Notes under the pieces: generated by a model
Database searches by the model: none
What the model was told of the DNA's origin: nothing
Seen by the model: only the letters and a program-made list of their open reading frames with translations
Position numbers and translations under genes: made by a program
Assembly: GCF_034427655.1 (NCBI RefSeq)
Contig: NZ_JAXOFX010000018.1
Coordinates: forward strand, 1-64,000
DNA: 64,000 nt
From: Robertmurraya_A mangrovi
GTDB taxonomy: Bacteria; Bacillota; Bacilli; Bacillales; Cytobacillaceae
Direction: 5' to 3'
Shown: piece by piece, positions 1 through 8,268 of the stretch
How the letters are laid out: each line of letters opens with the position of its first letter
How positions within the stretch are numbered: position 1 is the stretch's first letter

Positions 1-103
1 CCGCTAAGTTTCAAAAGCAAGCTTTTAAAACTTCGCTCGACTTGCATGTATTAGGCACGCCGCCAGCGTTCGTCCTGAGCCAGGATCAAACTCTCCAATA
101 AAG
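1..103 (-). rRNA. rrs: 16S ribosomal RNA, 5' end (partial)
   Basis: Read on the minus strand, the segment carries the conserved 5' start of bacterial 16S rRNA: the GAGTTTGATCCTGGCTCAG primer site at about 78-96, followed by the GACGAACGCTGGCGGC block. The gene runs off the left edge, so only about the first 100 nt are present. The exact 5' end, near 103, is set by analogy with Bacillus and is good to a few bases. Confidence 0.97.
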
Positions 104-157
104 AGTAAGATTTAGCTCTTAAAATAATAAGATTAAACGTTGACGTATGATTCGTTC

Positions 158-172
158 AGTTTTCAAAGAACA
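158..172 (-). promoter_or_regulatory. rrn leader boxA-like antitermination site
   Basis: The minus strand reads TTCTTTGAAAACT here, between the rrn promoters and the 16S 5' end. This is the usual Bacillus leader sequence resembling boxA, which recruits Nus factors for rRNA antitermination. Confidence 0.6.
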
Positions 173-207
173 ATCTTGGGTTACCTTCTCTCGAAGACAA
201 CTTTTAT

Positions 208-237
208 ACTATAACATCCGCTTTACTTTTTCGTCAA
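208..237 (-). promoter_or_regulatory. rrn promoter P2 (sigma-A type)
   Basis: On the minus strand TTGACG (232-237) and TATAGT (208-213) are separated by 18 nt, upstream of the 16S leader. It is the downstream member of a tandem pair, as in B. subtilis rrn operons. Confidence 0.75.
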
Positions 238-277
238 TAACTTTTTTAAAAAAGAATTGTTAAGATAGCGGAGTATC

Positions 278-306
278 ATCCTAACATTCTCAGTACTATT
301 AGTCAA
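278..306 (-). promoter_or_regulatory. rrn promoter P1 (sigma-A type)
   Basis: On the minus strand TTGACT (301-306) and TAGGAT (278-283) are separated by exactly 17 nt, with a TGn extension before the -10. It lies about 70 bp upstream of P2, the spacing expected of tandem Bacillus rRNA promoters. Confidence 0.65.
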
Positions 307-738
307 CAAGTTATAAGTAAACACGAAAAAGGAATATCAGCTACAATTAGGAATTCCAAACTATTTCCTCTGCAGCAAGAATCTTATCTTAACAATTTAG
401 CTCAACATATTCAACTGCGTATTTCTGGAAATTATCACTGTAATCACTGAATCTTAGAATAAAGAAGGAAAACAATTCACCTAATCTTGTTTACCTTTTA
501 TTCTTTAATATACTTATGCTACTTTCCCTAACTTTTCATTATTCTCGAAAAGAACCTATCAATCATAGCAACTAACACTACGACAACATAGAACGTAACT
601 TTTCCATTTGCACAATTAATCCTGTTTTATTTTTCATTCCTTAGTTTAATAAATACAAAAACAATCCAATCTAAATACATATCATTGTTCTAACAAAACA
701 TTCGAAATTAAACACTTCTATATCCTAAACATTATAAA
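307..738. other. intergenic, no gene seen
   Basis: AT-rich stretch between the rrn promoters and the amine oxidase gene. I see no long open frame with a ribosome binding site, no tRNA and no clear hairpin. It must hold the promoter of the amine oxidase gene, but no convincing -35/-10 pair was found. Confidence 0.5.
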
Positions 739-750
739 TGGTGATAATTA

Positions 751-2094
751 ATGAGAAATGCTTTGGATGTTTTAATAATTGGGGCAGGCTTATCTGGTCT
801 ATACTCGGCTTTTATCCTCAGCCAACAAGGAATAACAAATTTTAAAATCATTGAAGCCCAGGATCGCATAGGCGGTAGGGTTCATACCTTAAAATTAACG
901 GATCAACTTTTTGTGGATTTAGGCGGGCAATGGATTAGTTCAAAACAAAAACGTATTTCTAGTCTTGTAAAAGCATTTCAATTTGAAACCATTCAATCCA
1001 CGGACCATTCAACCTATGATTTATTAGGTAGAAGGAAAACTAGCTATGTGAAAATTCCTCCTATACCATTTGGTGGGTTATATGAATTATGGAAAACAAG
1101 GAACACGTTTAACAAGTTATTAAAAGAAATCCCATCTGTGCCTCCCTTTCAGTCTGAAACTCTCACTAAACTTGATCAATTTTCAATGGAGCAGTGGTTA
1201 AGTGAGCATATAAAAAACAAAGGTGTAACATCTTTTTATAAAATGATGGCACTAGAAGGAAGCTGTATGGAGCTGGAACAATTATCGATGCTTGATGCCC
1301 TATGGTGTATTAAAACTACAGGTTCGATCAAAAGTATGATGTCCGCGGAAGAGAAATGGCTTAAAAAGGGAACACAAGTGATTGTGGAGGAACTTGCCCG
1401 TCCATGCTTAGATAAAATTGTGATAGGTTCCCCGGTAAAAAAAATTATTTATAACGAGGACATGGCCATTGTCGAGACTAGTAAAGATACCTTCCAAGCA
1501 AAAAAAGTGATTCTTACTGTTCCTATACACCTTATTAATAAAATTTCATTTTCTCCACCGCTTCCGAAAGAAAAGTATAGACTTATCAGTTCACTCCCTT
1601 CCTCACATGTTATTAAGACCATTATTATGTATAATCAACCTTTTTGGAAAAAAGACAGTTTTAGAGGTACTTATCTTTCTGATAATAAATGGCTTCAACT
1701 AATTGTTGATACCTCTCAACATCATTTACAATATGGTGTCTTAACTTGCTTTACTACAGGCCCGAATGCTATTGAATTAAGAACATTTAGCATGGAACAA
1801 AGAAAGTCGACTATCCTACATTATTTAGAATCCCTATTAGGACTAGGAGCAAGAAACCCCATCGAATACATAGAGAAGGATTGGGATAAAGAAGAATGGA
1901 CACAGGGAGGATATGGAACCCACTTTCCTCCAGAGATCTTATCCAATTATGGCGGGGCATTATTTACACCAATTGGTCCATTGCATTGGGCAGGAACAGA
2001 AACTTCAACGGAGTGGAGACTATATATGGAGGGTGCTTTACAATCAGGGGAAAGAGCTGCCTTAGAAATCCTTGATGAATTTCAAGAGAAGTAA
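751..2094 (+). CDS. flavin-containing amine oxidase family protein
   Basis: A 447-residue FAD-dependent oxidoreductase of the monoamine oxidase/protoporphyrinogen oxidase fold, expected to oxidise an amine to an imine with production of H2O2. The N-terminus has the Rossmann dinucleotide motif IIGAGLSGLYSA (residues 9-20), then the acidic ribose-binding residue in IIEAQDRIGGRV, which includes the GGRV signature. The C-terminus has the FAD-binding WAGTETSTEW and YMEGALQSGERAA segments. There is no signal peptide, so it is probably cytosolic. A GGTGA ribosome binding site lies 8 nt before the ATG. The gene stands alone between rrn and a convergent terminator shared with spoVR. The substrate cannot be told from sequence. 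Confidence 0.85.
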   Translation: MRNALDVLIIGAGLSGLYSAFILSQQGITNFKIIEAQDRIGGRVHTLKLTDQLFVDLGGQWISSKQKRISSLVKAFQFETIQSTDHSTYDLLGRRKTSYVKIPPIPFGGLYELWKTRNTFNKLLKEIPSVPPFQSETLTKLDQFSMEQWLSEHIKNKGVTSFYKMMALEGSCMELEQLSMLDALWCIKTTGSIKSMMSAEEKWLKKGTQVIVEELARPCLDKIVIGSPVKKIIYNEDMAIVETSKDTFQAKKVILTVPIHLINKISFSPPLPKEKYRLISSLPSSHVIKTIIMYNQPFWKKDSFRGTYLSDNKWLQLIVDTSQHHLQYGVLTCFTTGPNAIELRTFSMEQRKSTILHYLESLLGLGARNPIEYIEKDWDKEEWTQGGYGTHFPPEILSNYGGALFTPIGPLHWAGTETSTEWRLYMEGALQSGERAALEILDEFQEK

Positions 2095-2114
2095 GTAAAT
2101 CTTAACTTATAAAA

Positions 2115-2138
2115 AGACCCACTCCTCTCAGTGGGTCT
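2115..2138. terminator. bidirectional terminator, amine oxidase / spoVR
   Basis: Stem AGACCCAC / GTGGGTCT with an 8-nt loop lies between two convergent genes, with A-rich sequence on the left and a short T-rich right side. It can serve both strands. Confidence 0.8.
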
Positions 2139-2145
2139 TCATTAC

Positions 2146-3561
2146 TTATAAATACTTCCGATGAATACCTTTCCCATCATACGTATAAAGCATATTCCTA
2201 CCTTCTATCACCGTTTCCATATGGACACTTCTTCCCCAAAGCTGCTGGATATACGGCATAACTTTCTCTAAATACTTGGTGTCCAACTCTATCCCTTCAT
2301 ACGAATGCTTAATATAGAGTTCCCCATTTTTTAAATAGTCCCCATCGGTTACGGTTAAATAAGGGAATCCACCATTTACCCTCATGTTCACTAATTGATC
2401 TCTCACATTTTCCCATGCCTTATCCACAACTTTATAGTCCTTACCTTGCTTTTGGAATAGATACATGTCTTCTCTCATGACCAAATCTTTTGTAAGGTAA
2501 TTCCTTAAAAACGAAATATCTGATTCAATCTCACGTACTTCAAACATTTTTTCCCGGCCTGAGTTTGGCTTTACTCCACGCCTTTTCATTTCCTCTGTTG
2601 GATTATCGTAACGTTCTTCAATATCTTCAAAGATTTTTAAGCCCAGATAATACGGATTGATGCTCGTTCTTGACGGTTGGACTACTCCAGCGTTTAGCTT
2701 AGCAAATTCTAATGCTTCAGCCGAGGTTAAATCCATCTCGCGTAGAATTCTTTGATGCCAGAAGGAAGCCCAGCCTTCGTTCATGATTTTCGTTTCAAGC
2801 TGTGGCCAGAAATATAGCATTTCTTCTCTCATCATCGTTAAAATATCACGTTGCCAGTCTGTTAATTCCCTACTGTAACTCTCTATAAAAAGCAACAAGT
2901 CCTTTTCAGGCTGAGGAGGAAATTTTCGTTTCTTTTTCTTTTTATCCGATTTACTGTTTTTCTTATCGTCTAGGTTCCACAAGTCATCATATGGACTCGT
3001 TTGAGTTTGCTCTTCTTCCTCATATTCTGTATCTTCTAACGTCCAAGATAATTTAGGACGCATCAACGACGGATCAATATGTTCCTCAATTGCCAAAACG
3101 GCATCTAGAAATTTTTCTACCTCTTGTTTCCCGTGTTCAATTTCGTATCTTCTAACCCTCTCAGCTGTTGCGGACATACTTTCCACCATGTCACGCTTAG
3201 TATTTTGAAAACGTATATTATTTTTGAAGAAATCACAGTGAGCTAGAACGTGAGCAACAATGAGTTTGTTTTGGATTAATGAATTAGAATCTAACAAAAA
3301 GGCATAACAAGGATTAGAGTTTATAACAAGTTCATAAATCTTTGATAAACCAAGGTCATAATGAAGCTTCATTTTATGAAATTGCTTTCCAAAACTCCAA
3401 TGGGAAAATCGAGTTGGCATTCCGTATGCTCCAAATGTATATATAATATCTGCAGGGCAAATTTCATATCTCATCGGATAAAAATCTAAGCCAAACCCTT
3501 TGGCAATATCAGTAATTTCTTCAATAGCATATTCGAGTGCCTTACGCTCCTCTTCTCTCAT
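2146..3561 (-). CDS. spoVR: SpoVR family protein, spore cortex formation
   Basis: A 471-residue protein of the SpoVR family; in B. subtilis spoVR is a sporulation gene needed for normal cortex assembly, biochemical role unknown. The family look is clear: an N-terminal region rich in W, Y and H (YPMRYEICPADIIYTFGAYG), the HVLAHCDFFKNN motif near residue 125, and the WASFWHQRILREM segment. A lysine-rich linker (SKSDKKKKKRKF) sits near residue 215. A longer frame opens 27 nt upstream, but AGGGGGAG lies 6 nt before the ATG at 3561, so I start there. Its neighbours yhdC, yhdB and azr match the B. subtilis order around spoVR. Confidence 0.93.
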   Translation of the reverse strand: MREEERKALEYAIEEITDIAKGFGLDFYPMRYEICPADIIYTFGAYGMPTRFSHWSFGKQFHKMKLHYDLGLSKIYELVINSNPCYAFLLDSNSLIQNKLIVAHVLAHCDFFKNNIRFQNTKRDMVESMSATAERVRRYEIEHGKQEVEKFLDAVLAIEEHIDPSLMRPKLSWTLEDTEYEEEEQTQTSPYDDLWNLDDKKNSKSDKKKKKRKFPPQPEKDLLLFIESYSRELTDWQRDILTMMREEMLYFWPQLETKIMNEGWASFWHQRILREMDLTSAEALEFAKLNAGVVQPSRTSINPYYLGLKIFEDIEERYDNPTEEMKRRGVKPNSGREKMFEVREIESDISFLRNYLTKDLVMREDMYLFQKQGKDYKVVDKAWENVRDQLVNMRVNGGFPYLTVTDGDYLKNGELYIKHSYEGIELDTKYLEKVMPYIQQLWGRSVHMETVIEGRNMLYTYDGKGIHRKYL

Positions 3562-3712
3562 TCGTTTCTCCCCCTTAATATTAATCACGAGGCAACTAAG
3601 CAGTAGGAAAGGTAAAAAGTTATTAACAAATAGGAAAAGTACTTATCACAATGTATGAAAAAAAACTATAAATGATGAATTAGCCGTTTCAAAAAGAGAA
3701 AATTGCTCCATA

Positions 3713-3746
3713 AAAAAAGGCTATCCTCACTAGAGAATAACCTTTT
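3713..3746 (-). terminator. terminator downstream of yhdC
   Basis: A-rich left arm AAAAAGGCTATCCTC pairs with GAGAATAACCTTTTT with two mismatches around a short loop. It sits directly after the yhdC stop on the minus strand, and the minus strand continues into a T run. Confidence 0.75.
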
Positions 3747-3749
3747 TGC

Positions 3750-4079
3750 TTACTGATTTTGTTCTATTAAAGAAATATATAGATTTTTATCGTTTTTAGG
3801 ATCATGTGACACTTTAACAACAACCACTTGAGGCTTTCCAGCTTTCATTACTTCAAATCTAAATGAATCAACTACCAGTTTTTCAGGAGATGTTTCTCTG
3901 CCTAAGTATTTATACTCGACCACTTCTTCACCAGGATAATCTTCTTTAACTACCGATGTAGCAATTCTTCCATATTTCGCATAACCTGGCTGTTGTTGCT
4001 CTGCATTTACTACTGGTACTAATAAAGAAACAGTCAGCAAAAGTGTAAACATTACTGATAGAACTCGTTTTAACATCAT
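3750..4079 (-). CDS. yhdC: YhdC-like secreted small protein (DUF3889)
   Basis: A 109-residue exported protein. The N-terminus is a signal peptide (KR, then about 17 hydrophobic residues, then VVNAEQ with cleavage probably after VNA). The mature part, about 80 residues, starts with YAKYGRIA and contains VEYKYLGRE and VVVVKVSHDP, which I recognise as the DUF3889 family that includes B. subtilis YhdC; function unknown. Two ATGs are adjacent; GGAGG lies 4 nt from the first and 7 from the second, so the second may be the real start. It follows the M14 peptidase by 21 nt and may be cotranscribed with it. Confidence 0.75.
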   Translation of the reverse strand: MMLKRVLSVMFTLLLTVSLLVPVVNAEQQQPGYAKYGRIATSVVKEDYPGEEVVEYKYLGRETSPEKLVVDSFRFEVMKAGKPQVVVVKVSHDPKNDKNLYISLIEQNQ

Positions 4080-4100
4080 GTTACCTCCAGATTTTTTTTA

Positions 4101-5099
4101 TTATTTTCTCTCTATAATCCTTTTTGATTCACGAGCTAACATAATTCCAACGAATTTATTTCTAGACCACTCTTCTTGAAAGGTTAAAAGTGGGGGATTC
4201 GTTTCTTTTACAATTGGACAAATCTCAATTGTCAGTGCTGGCCTATGAAAATTAGTGATAAACCAATCTGTGTATCCACCGCCGGACGCTTTTTTAGAAG
4301 GCTTCGCTAATCTATAACCGGTCAAATTTGATGTCTTTTTAGCAAAGATGTAGTCTCTATCTAAATGTTTTCCATTTTTGTATTCCCAATATATTTCTCG
4401 GCCGGAGGAATGATAAGCTACAGCAAGCAGCGGCTTTTTTTCTTTTGTAAAATCGGTCATTATTTTCACTTCTCTTGCTTGAACCGGCTTTCTCCCTTTA
4501 TAAAATTGGTAAGATGGAAAAGCTGGCTTTTCGTTTAACTGGTCCCAGCCAGCAGGGTATTGTCTATTCAAATCAATCCCTTTTCCATTTGCTTTCCATC
4601 TTGAAAAGTCTTCCTTAAACTGATTAATCATTAATAGTCTCAATTGGTAATACTTTGGAAACTCTTCTATAAATCCTTGTTGAATGGTAACTCCATCAGG
4701 GTTAAGCATCGGTATAAACCAGATTGATACCTCATCTAAGATGCTAGTCGAATACTCTCCATAATCCTTCCCTTTTGAATAAGATTTTGTATATTCCTCT
4801 AACATCTTCATGATTAACGTTGTTGTAAGCCATTCTCTCCCATGATGGGAACCAATTAGAAAAATACTCTTTTTCCCCTTACCTAGCTTTGCTGCGTAAA
4901 TTTTTCTTCCAAAATGACTTTTACCGATTACTTTAACCTCTAAATTTTTATGATACTTTTTCTGAATTGCTCTAATATCTTCTTCAAGTTTTTTATATGT
5001 ATATATAACAGTTGGATCTACGATATCTTTTTTATCAGCCAAAGAGATACTTGGAAAAGTTAGAATTATAACCAAAGTCATGAACCATATTTTTTTCAT
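4101..5099 (-). CDS. secreted M14 family zinc carboxypeptidase
   Basis: A 332-residue exported metallopeptidase. A signal peptide (MKKIWFMTLVIILTFPSISLA) precedes the catalytic domain. Zinc-ligand motif HxxE appears as GSHHGREW (about residues 84-90), followed by NPDGV, DLNRQYPAGW and AYHSSG with the third zinc ligand His; the catalytic glutamate is in LTIEICP near the C-terminus. This matches the M14 subgroup that includes gamma-D-glutamyl-meso-DAP peptidases, so it may trim cell-wall or spore peptides; substrate is inferred. AAAAGGTG precedes the ATG at 5099, so the 21-codon upstream extension is not used. In B. subtilis the corresponding place next to yhdC holds lytE, another cell-wall hydrolase. 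Confidence 0.82.
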   Translation of the reverse strand: MKKIWFMTLVIILTFPSISLADKKDIVDPTVIYTYKKLEEDIRAIQKKYHKNLEVKVIGKSHFGRKIYAAKLGKGKKSIFLIGSHHGREWLTTTLIMKMLEEYTKSYSKGKDYGEYSTSILDEVSIWFIPMLNPDGVTIQQGFIEEFPKYYQLRLLMINQFKEDFSRWKANGKGIDLNRQYPAGWDQLNEKPAFPSYQFYKGRKPVQAREVKIMTDFTKEKKPLLAVAYHSSGREIYWEYKNGKHLDRDYIFAKKTSNLTGYRLAKPSKKASGGGYTDWFITNFHRPALTIEICPIVKETNPPLLTFQEEWSRNKFVGIMLARESKRIIERK

Positions 5100-5292
5100 T
5101 TGAACACCTTTTTCCCTCTTATTCAAATATTTAATGTGCCAAATAACGAAATTTATATTCAAATTTTTGAGAGTTAGATTTATTCAGGTAAATGTTGAAA
5201 AGCTTGATATATCAAAGTGTCAACATTTGCAAAGTGATTTTCTTAACGTTACTACATACAATAAAATCAACTCCTTAAGAGGAGGAGAGACG

Positions 5293-5544
5293 ATGAATCA
5301 AGATTATGACCGAGCGTTATATTATACCCATCGATCAGAATGGGATAATTTATTGATTTTAATGGTCCGAACAAAGGATCAGTTCCTTTCGAAGAAGATT
5401 GAACACTTCCTTCACGCCTATAACTTTGAAAAAGACTATACAGTAATTGAAAAACATTTATATTCTTTACTTCGTTACATCGACCATGCAAACGAAAATT
5501 TGGCAAAAGATGACTTGCTTGATACAACTTACACCATGGGGTAA
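5293..5544 (+). CDS. yhdB: YhdB-like small protein
   Basis: An 83-residue protein starting MNQDYDRALYYTHRSEWD, which I recognise as the YhdB family of Bacillus (function unknown, one short domain). It is charged, with no signal peptide or membrane segment. AGAGGAGG lies 7 nt before the ATG at 5293; the frame is open further upstream but without a ribosome binding site. It is divergent from the M14 gene and convergent with azr, sharing a terminator. Position between yhdC and azr (yhdA) agrees with B. subtilis order. Confidence 0.8.
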   Translation: MNQDYDRALYYTHRSEWDNLLILMVRTKDQFLSKKIEHFLHAYNFEKDYTVIEKHLYSLLRYIDHANENLAKDDLLDTTYTMG

Positions 5545-5568
5545 TGGTTCAAAAAGAATTCCACCAAA

Positions 5569-5601
5569 AAAAACACGGTTCCTATTGGAATCGTGTTTTT
5601 T
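5569..5601. terminator. bidirectional terminator, yhdB / azr
   Basis: Near-perfect hairpin AAAAAACACGGTTCC / GGAATCGTGTTTTTT with a 3-nt loop and A/T tails on both sides, between convergent genes. Confidence 0.88.
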
Positions 5602-5619
5602 AAGGTTTCTATCAAATCG

Positions 5620-6153
5620 TTATTTCTTTATTTCCATTTGTGAAAATGCTTGAACATACATTTTTAATTCAGAAACTAAGTTATCTACCATAACAGCAGA
5701 ATCTTCATTTAATCCATCCTCTTCATAATTAAAGCAATGTGGATCTAACACTAATTGTCTAGGAATGACATTTGCGTACACGCCTCTTCCTACCGTTCTC
5801 ATATTATTTAAAGCGTTAATCCCGCCTTTGCCTCCACCAGCAACAACTAATAATGCCACTGGCTTATGAGCAAATTGATCACTTCCTAAAAAGTCAATGG
5901 CATTTTTTAACGCTCCGCTCATACCGCTATGGTACTCTGGAGAAGCTAAAATAACTCCATCTGCTTCTTTTACCTGTTCACGAAGTTTCTTTACAGATGC
6001 TAGTTGACCTTGAGACTCTTCACCATTATATAAAGGAATATCACTTGTACTTAGATCAAGTAAATCCATTTGATATTTTCTTGCCATAAATCTTGTAGCA
6101 ATTCCAGTTCTCCCTTTTTGACGGGGACTTCCATTTATAATAAGTAATTTCAT
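5620..6153 (-). CDS. azr: NADPH-dependent FMN reductase / azoreductase (YhdA)
   Basis: A 177-residue flavodoxin-fold flavoprotein. The FMN phosphate-binding loop is IINGSPRQKGRTG at the N-terminus, and the flavin-contact segment SPEYHSGMSGALKNAIDFL lies near residues 82-100. This is the NADPH-dependent FMN reductase family that includes B. subtilis YhdA (Azr), which reduces quinones and azo dyes. It lies downstream of yhcZ on the same strand, as in B. subtilis, where I recall yhcY-yhcZ-yhdA being a LiaR target operon. Here 131 bp separate it from yhcZ, and a TAAGGGGGAAC-type inverted motif at 6214-6234 could give it its own promoter. Confidence 0.85.
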   Translation of the reverse strand: MKLLIINGSPRQKGRTGIATRFMARKYQMDLLDLSTSDIPLYNGEESQGQLASVKKLREQVKEADGVILASPEYHSGMSGALKNAIDFLGSDQFAHKPVALLVVAGGGKGGINALNNMRTVGRGVYANVIPRQLVLDPHCFNYEEDGLNEDSAVMVDNLVSELKMYVQAFSQMEIKK

Positions 6154-6213
6154 GATAATCTCTCCTTTTCTATACTCTCATTATAAGGTAGAGATCGACT
6201 TAGTAAAATCAGA

Positions 6214-6234
6214 TATAAGGGGGAACTTTTCCTA
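6214..6234. promoter_or_regulatory. weak TAGG/CCTTA inverted motif upstream of azr
   Basis: TATAAGGGGGAAC followed by TTTTCCTA lies 60-80 bp upstream of the azr start. It resembles, imperfectly, the TAGGG-N5-CCCTA sites at 30353 and 36145. Weak evidence on its own. Confidence 0.25.
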
Positions 6235-6284
6235 CTTACATGGTCTAATAGTTATTCGTTCTATCTACGACTTAAGTTGTAGTT

Positions 6285-6929
6285 TTATGACTGCACTATG
6301 CCGTTCCTTACCGCATATAGGGCTGCTTGTGTACGATCTCCTAAATTTAGCTTGGCTAATACATTTGATACATGTGTTTTTACTGTTTTCTCCGTTATAA
6401 ATAAGGAAGTTGCTATTTCTTTATTGCTTTTACCCTTAGCAATCTCTTTTAACACTTCAATTTCTCTTTTTGTTAATTCTTCAAGTGATTTTTTTTCATC
6501 GTCTTTTTTATTCGTTAAATGAGATAATAAATGAGAAGTAGCCTTAGGATGGAGTTGATTCTCACCATTCTTTAGTTGGATGATTGCCTTAACTAATTCA
6601 TCCGGCTCGATGTCTTTCAATTGGTATCCTGATGCCCCTGCTTCTATAGCTGGGATTACGTGATCCTGATCTGAAAAACTTGTAAGAATCATGATTCTCA
6701 CTTCTGGTTGCTTACTCTTAATGACTTTCGTTGCTTCTATGCCGTTCATAATTGGCATATCTAAATCCATTAAAATCATATCTGGTTTAAGTGATTCTGA
6801 CATTTGAATGGCTTCTTGACCGTTTTTTGCTTCCCCTACCACTTCAATTTCTGATTGTGTTTTTAGAAAAAAAACAAGACCTCTTCTAACAACATGATGA
6901 TCGTCTGCAATTAACAGTTTTATCGTCAT
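6285..6929 (-). CDS. yhcZ: NarL/LuxR-family response regulator YhcZ
   Basis: A 214-residue two-domain regulator. The receiver (1-120) has the acidic pair in IADDHHVV, the phosphoacceptor Asp in ILMDLDMP (about residue 54), the switch Thr/Ser in MILTSFS and the Lys in YQLKDIE. The C-terminal LuxR helix-turn-helix (148-214) contains LTKREIEVLKEIAKGKSNKEIA and TEKTVKTHVSNVLAKLNL. It is 14 nt downstream of its kinase yhcY. Pair and order match B. subtilis YhcYZ and, by homology I recall, AirSR of Staphylococcus aureus, an oxygen/redox system. Confidence 0.9.
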   Translation of the reverse strand: MTIKLLIADDHHVVRRGLVFFLKTQSEIEVVGEAKNGQEAIQMSESLKPDMILMDLDMPIMNGIEATKVIKSKQPEVRIMILTSFSDQDHVIPAIEAGASGYQLKDIEPDELVKAIIQLKNGENQLHPKATSHLLSHLTNKKDDEKKSLEELTKREIEVLKEIAKGKSNKEIATSLFITEKTVKTHVSNVLAKLNLGDRTQAALYAVRNGIVQS

Positions 6930-6943
6930 CTTTCTCCCCCACC

Positions 6944-8095
6944 TTAGTTCGGAATGTGTATCTCTATAGTTGTCCCATCACCTGGCTTACTTTTTAAAAT
7001 AAAGGTTCCACCCAAAGCTTCTGTACGGTCTTTCATGCTTTTTAAGCCCAGTGAAGGAAGCTCTTTATTTTCATCATAGTTGAATCCGCAACCTTTATCC
7101 GAGATCAACATTTTTACTTTTTGATTTTCAGAAATGAACTGAAGAGTAATATTCAATTCACCAGAGTGCTTTTTACAGTTGGCTAGTGCCTCTTGACCTA
7201 TTCTCCAAAGGGTTTCTTCCGCCTTACATGGTAGACAGACAACCCCTTTAACCTCACTTATTACTTTTAGTCCCAACATTTGTCCATAGGCATTTAAGGC
7301 ACTAATTAATCCATTCTCTAAGCCCCGGGGTCTTAACTGCCAAATGAGTGCCCGCATTTCACTTAAAGCTTCCTGTGACAAATCACGTATATAGGAAAAA
7401 GTCTCTTTAACATCCGGGTCGTTTGTCATTTCCATTCCGCCCCTTGCTGTAAGGCTTAACGAAAACAAAAGTTGATTAACTGAATCATGCAAATCACGAG
7501 CTAGGCGGTTTCGTTCAGCTGTTAAGGCATTTTCTTGTTCTCTAATCGTTAACATCATTCTTTTTAAAGCCGACCCTATTTGAAAAGCAATTGCTTCCAA
7601 CAAATCTAATTCCTTTTTGGTGAAATGGACCTTATGTGGAGAGCCTACATTTAAGATTCCAAATTTCTCTTGACCAACTCTAAGTGGAACTGAGGCATGA
7701 TGGGTTAAACCATTTGTTTCTCCTGTTTTATACTCAATGGCGTCTTCAATTCTTTTACATTCAATAATATTTGTCGCTTTTTCTAACCTGCCATCATTAT
7801 ATCGATCAATGCACCAACAATCCCCGTTACACATAGGTTCACAATTACTAATAGATAAAGCTGGCGGCAATGTTTCTTGAGCACTTAACACGTATTTTCC
7901 TTTATCATCAATTAAAAAAATCCAACCGGTTTCTAACCCAGTAACATGCAATAATTTTTTCAGTACTTCACTTAATGTTTGGTTGACTGCCGTACCTTCA
8001 TTTAAAAGCTCCGCAATCTCTTTTAAAATTTGAACTTCGGAAAGGCCCTGCTCCCGTATCACTTTTATTCCTCCTAAAAAAGGATTTTTTTCCAT
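6944..8095 (-). CDS. yhcY: GAF-domain sensor histidine kinase YhcY (AirS-like)
   Basis: A 383-residue soluble kinase with no membrane segment. A GAF domain (about 20-180) carries a cysteine cluster C85-x3-C89-x3-C93-x-C95 plus C113. The HisKA_3 dimerisation helix has NRLARDLHDSVNQLLFSLSL (phosphoacceptor His in LHDS, near residue 205). The ATPase domain has the N box, DKGCGFNYD and GLKSMKDRTEALGGTF. The cysteine cluster resembles that of S. aureus AirS, reported to hold a redox-active [2Fe-2S] centre, so oxygen or redox sensing is likely by analogy. Cotranscribed with yhcZ. Confidence 0.88.
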   Translation of the reverse strand: MEKNPFLGGIKVIREQGLSEVQILKEIAELLNEGTAVNQTLSEVLKKLLHVTGLETGWIFLIDDKGKYVLSAQETLPPALSISNCEPMCNGDCWCIDRYNDGRLEKATNIIECKRIEDAIEYKTGETNGLTHHASVPLRVGQEKFGILNVGSPHKVHFTKKELDLLEAIAFQIGSALKRMMLTIREQENALTAERNRLARDLHDSVNQLLFSLSLTARGGMEMTNDPDVKETFSYIRDLSQEALSEMRALIWQLRPRGLENGLISALNAYGQMLGLKVISEVKGVVCLPCKAEETLWRIGQEALANCKKHSGELNITLQFISENQKVKMLISDKGCGFNYDENKELPSLGLKSMKDRTEALGGTFILKSKPGDGTTIEIHIPN

Positions 8096-8116
8096 TATAA
8101 CTTGTTTTTTGTTTCT

Positions 8117-8160
8117 TGACCTTAGTCATTTGCATGAAGATTCCTACAACTAAAGTAGGA
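8117..8160. promoter_or_regulatory. inverted repeats upstream of yhcY
   Basis: Two short perfect inverted repeats lie just before yhcY: TGAC-N4-GTCA (8117-8128) and TCCTAC-N7-GTAGGA (8142-8160). Either may be an operator. I could not match them with confidence to a LiaR box. A half TATCCCCTATA motif follows at 8176-8186. Confidence 0.3.
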
Positions 8161-8221
8161 GAATGGGAAGAATGATATAGGGGATATTTAAGAAGTAAAA
8201 ATGTTTAGAATTCAAATATTT

Positions 8222-8263
8222 CAAAAAAAAAAAACAATAAGGGTGATCTAAAAAGATCACCCT
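8222..8263 (-). terminator. terminator of pgcA
   Basis: Perfect 9-bp stem GGGTGATCT / AGATCACCC with an AAAA loop (8241-8262). On the minus strand it is followed by a long T run (the A run at 8223-8234). Confidence 0.92.
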
Positions 8264-8268
8264 ACTGT

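Noticed and set aside
5267..5527. 86-codon antisense frame over yhdB
   Set aside because: yhdB on the plus strand has a strong ribosome binding site and a recognisable family start; the antisense frame has neither.
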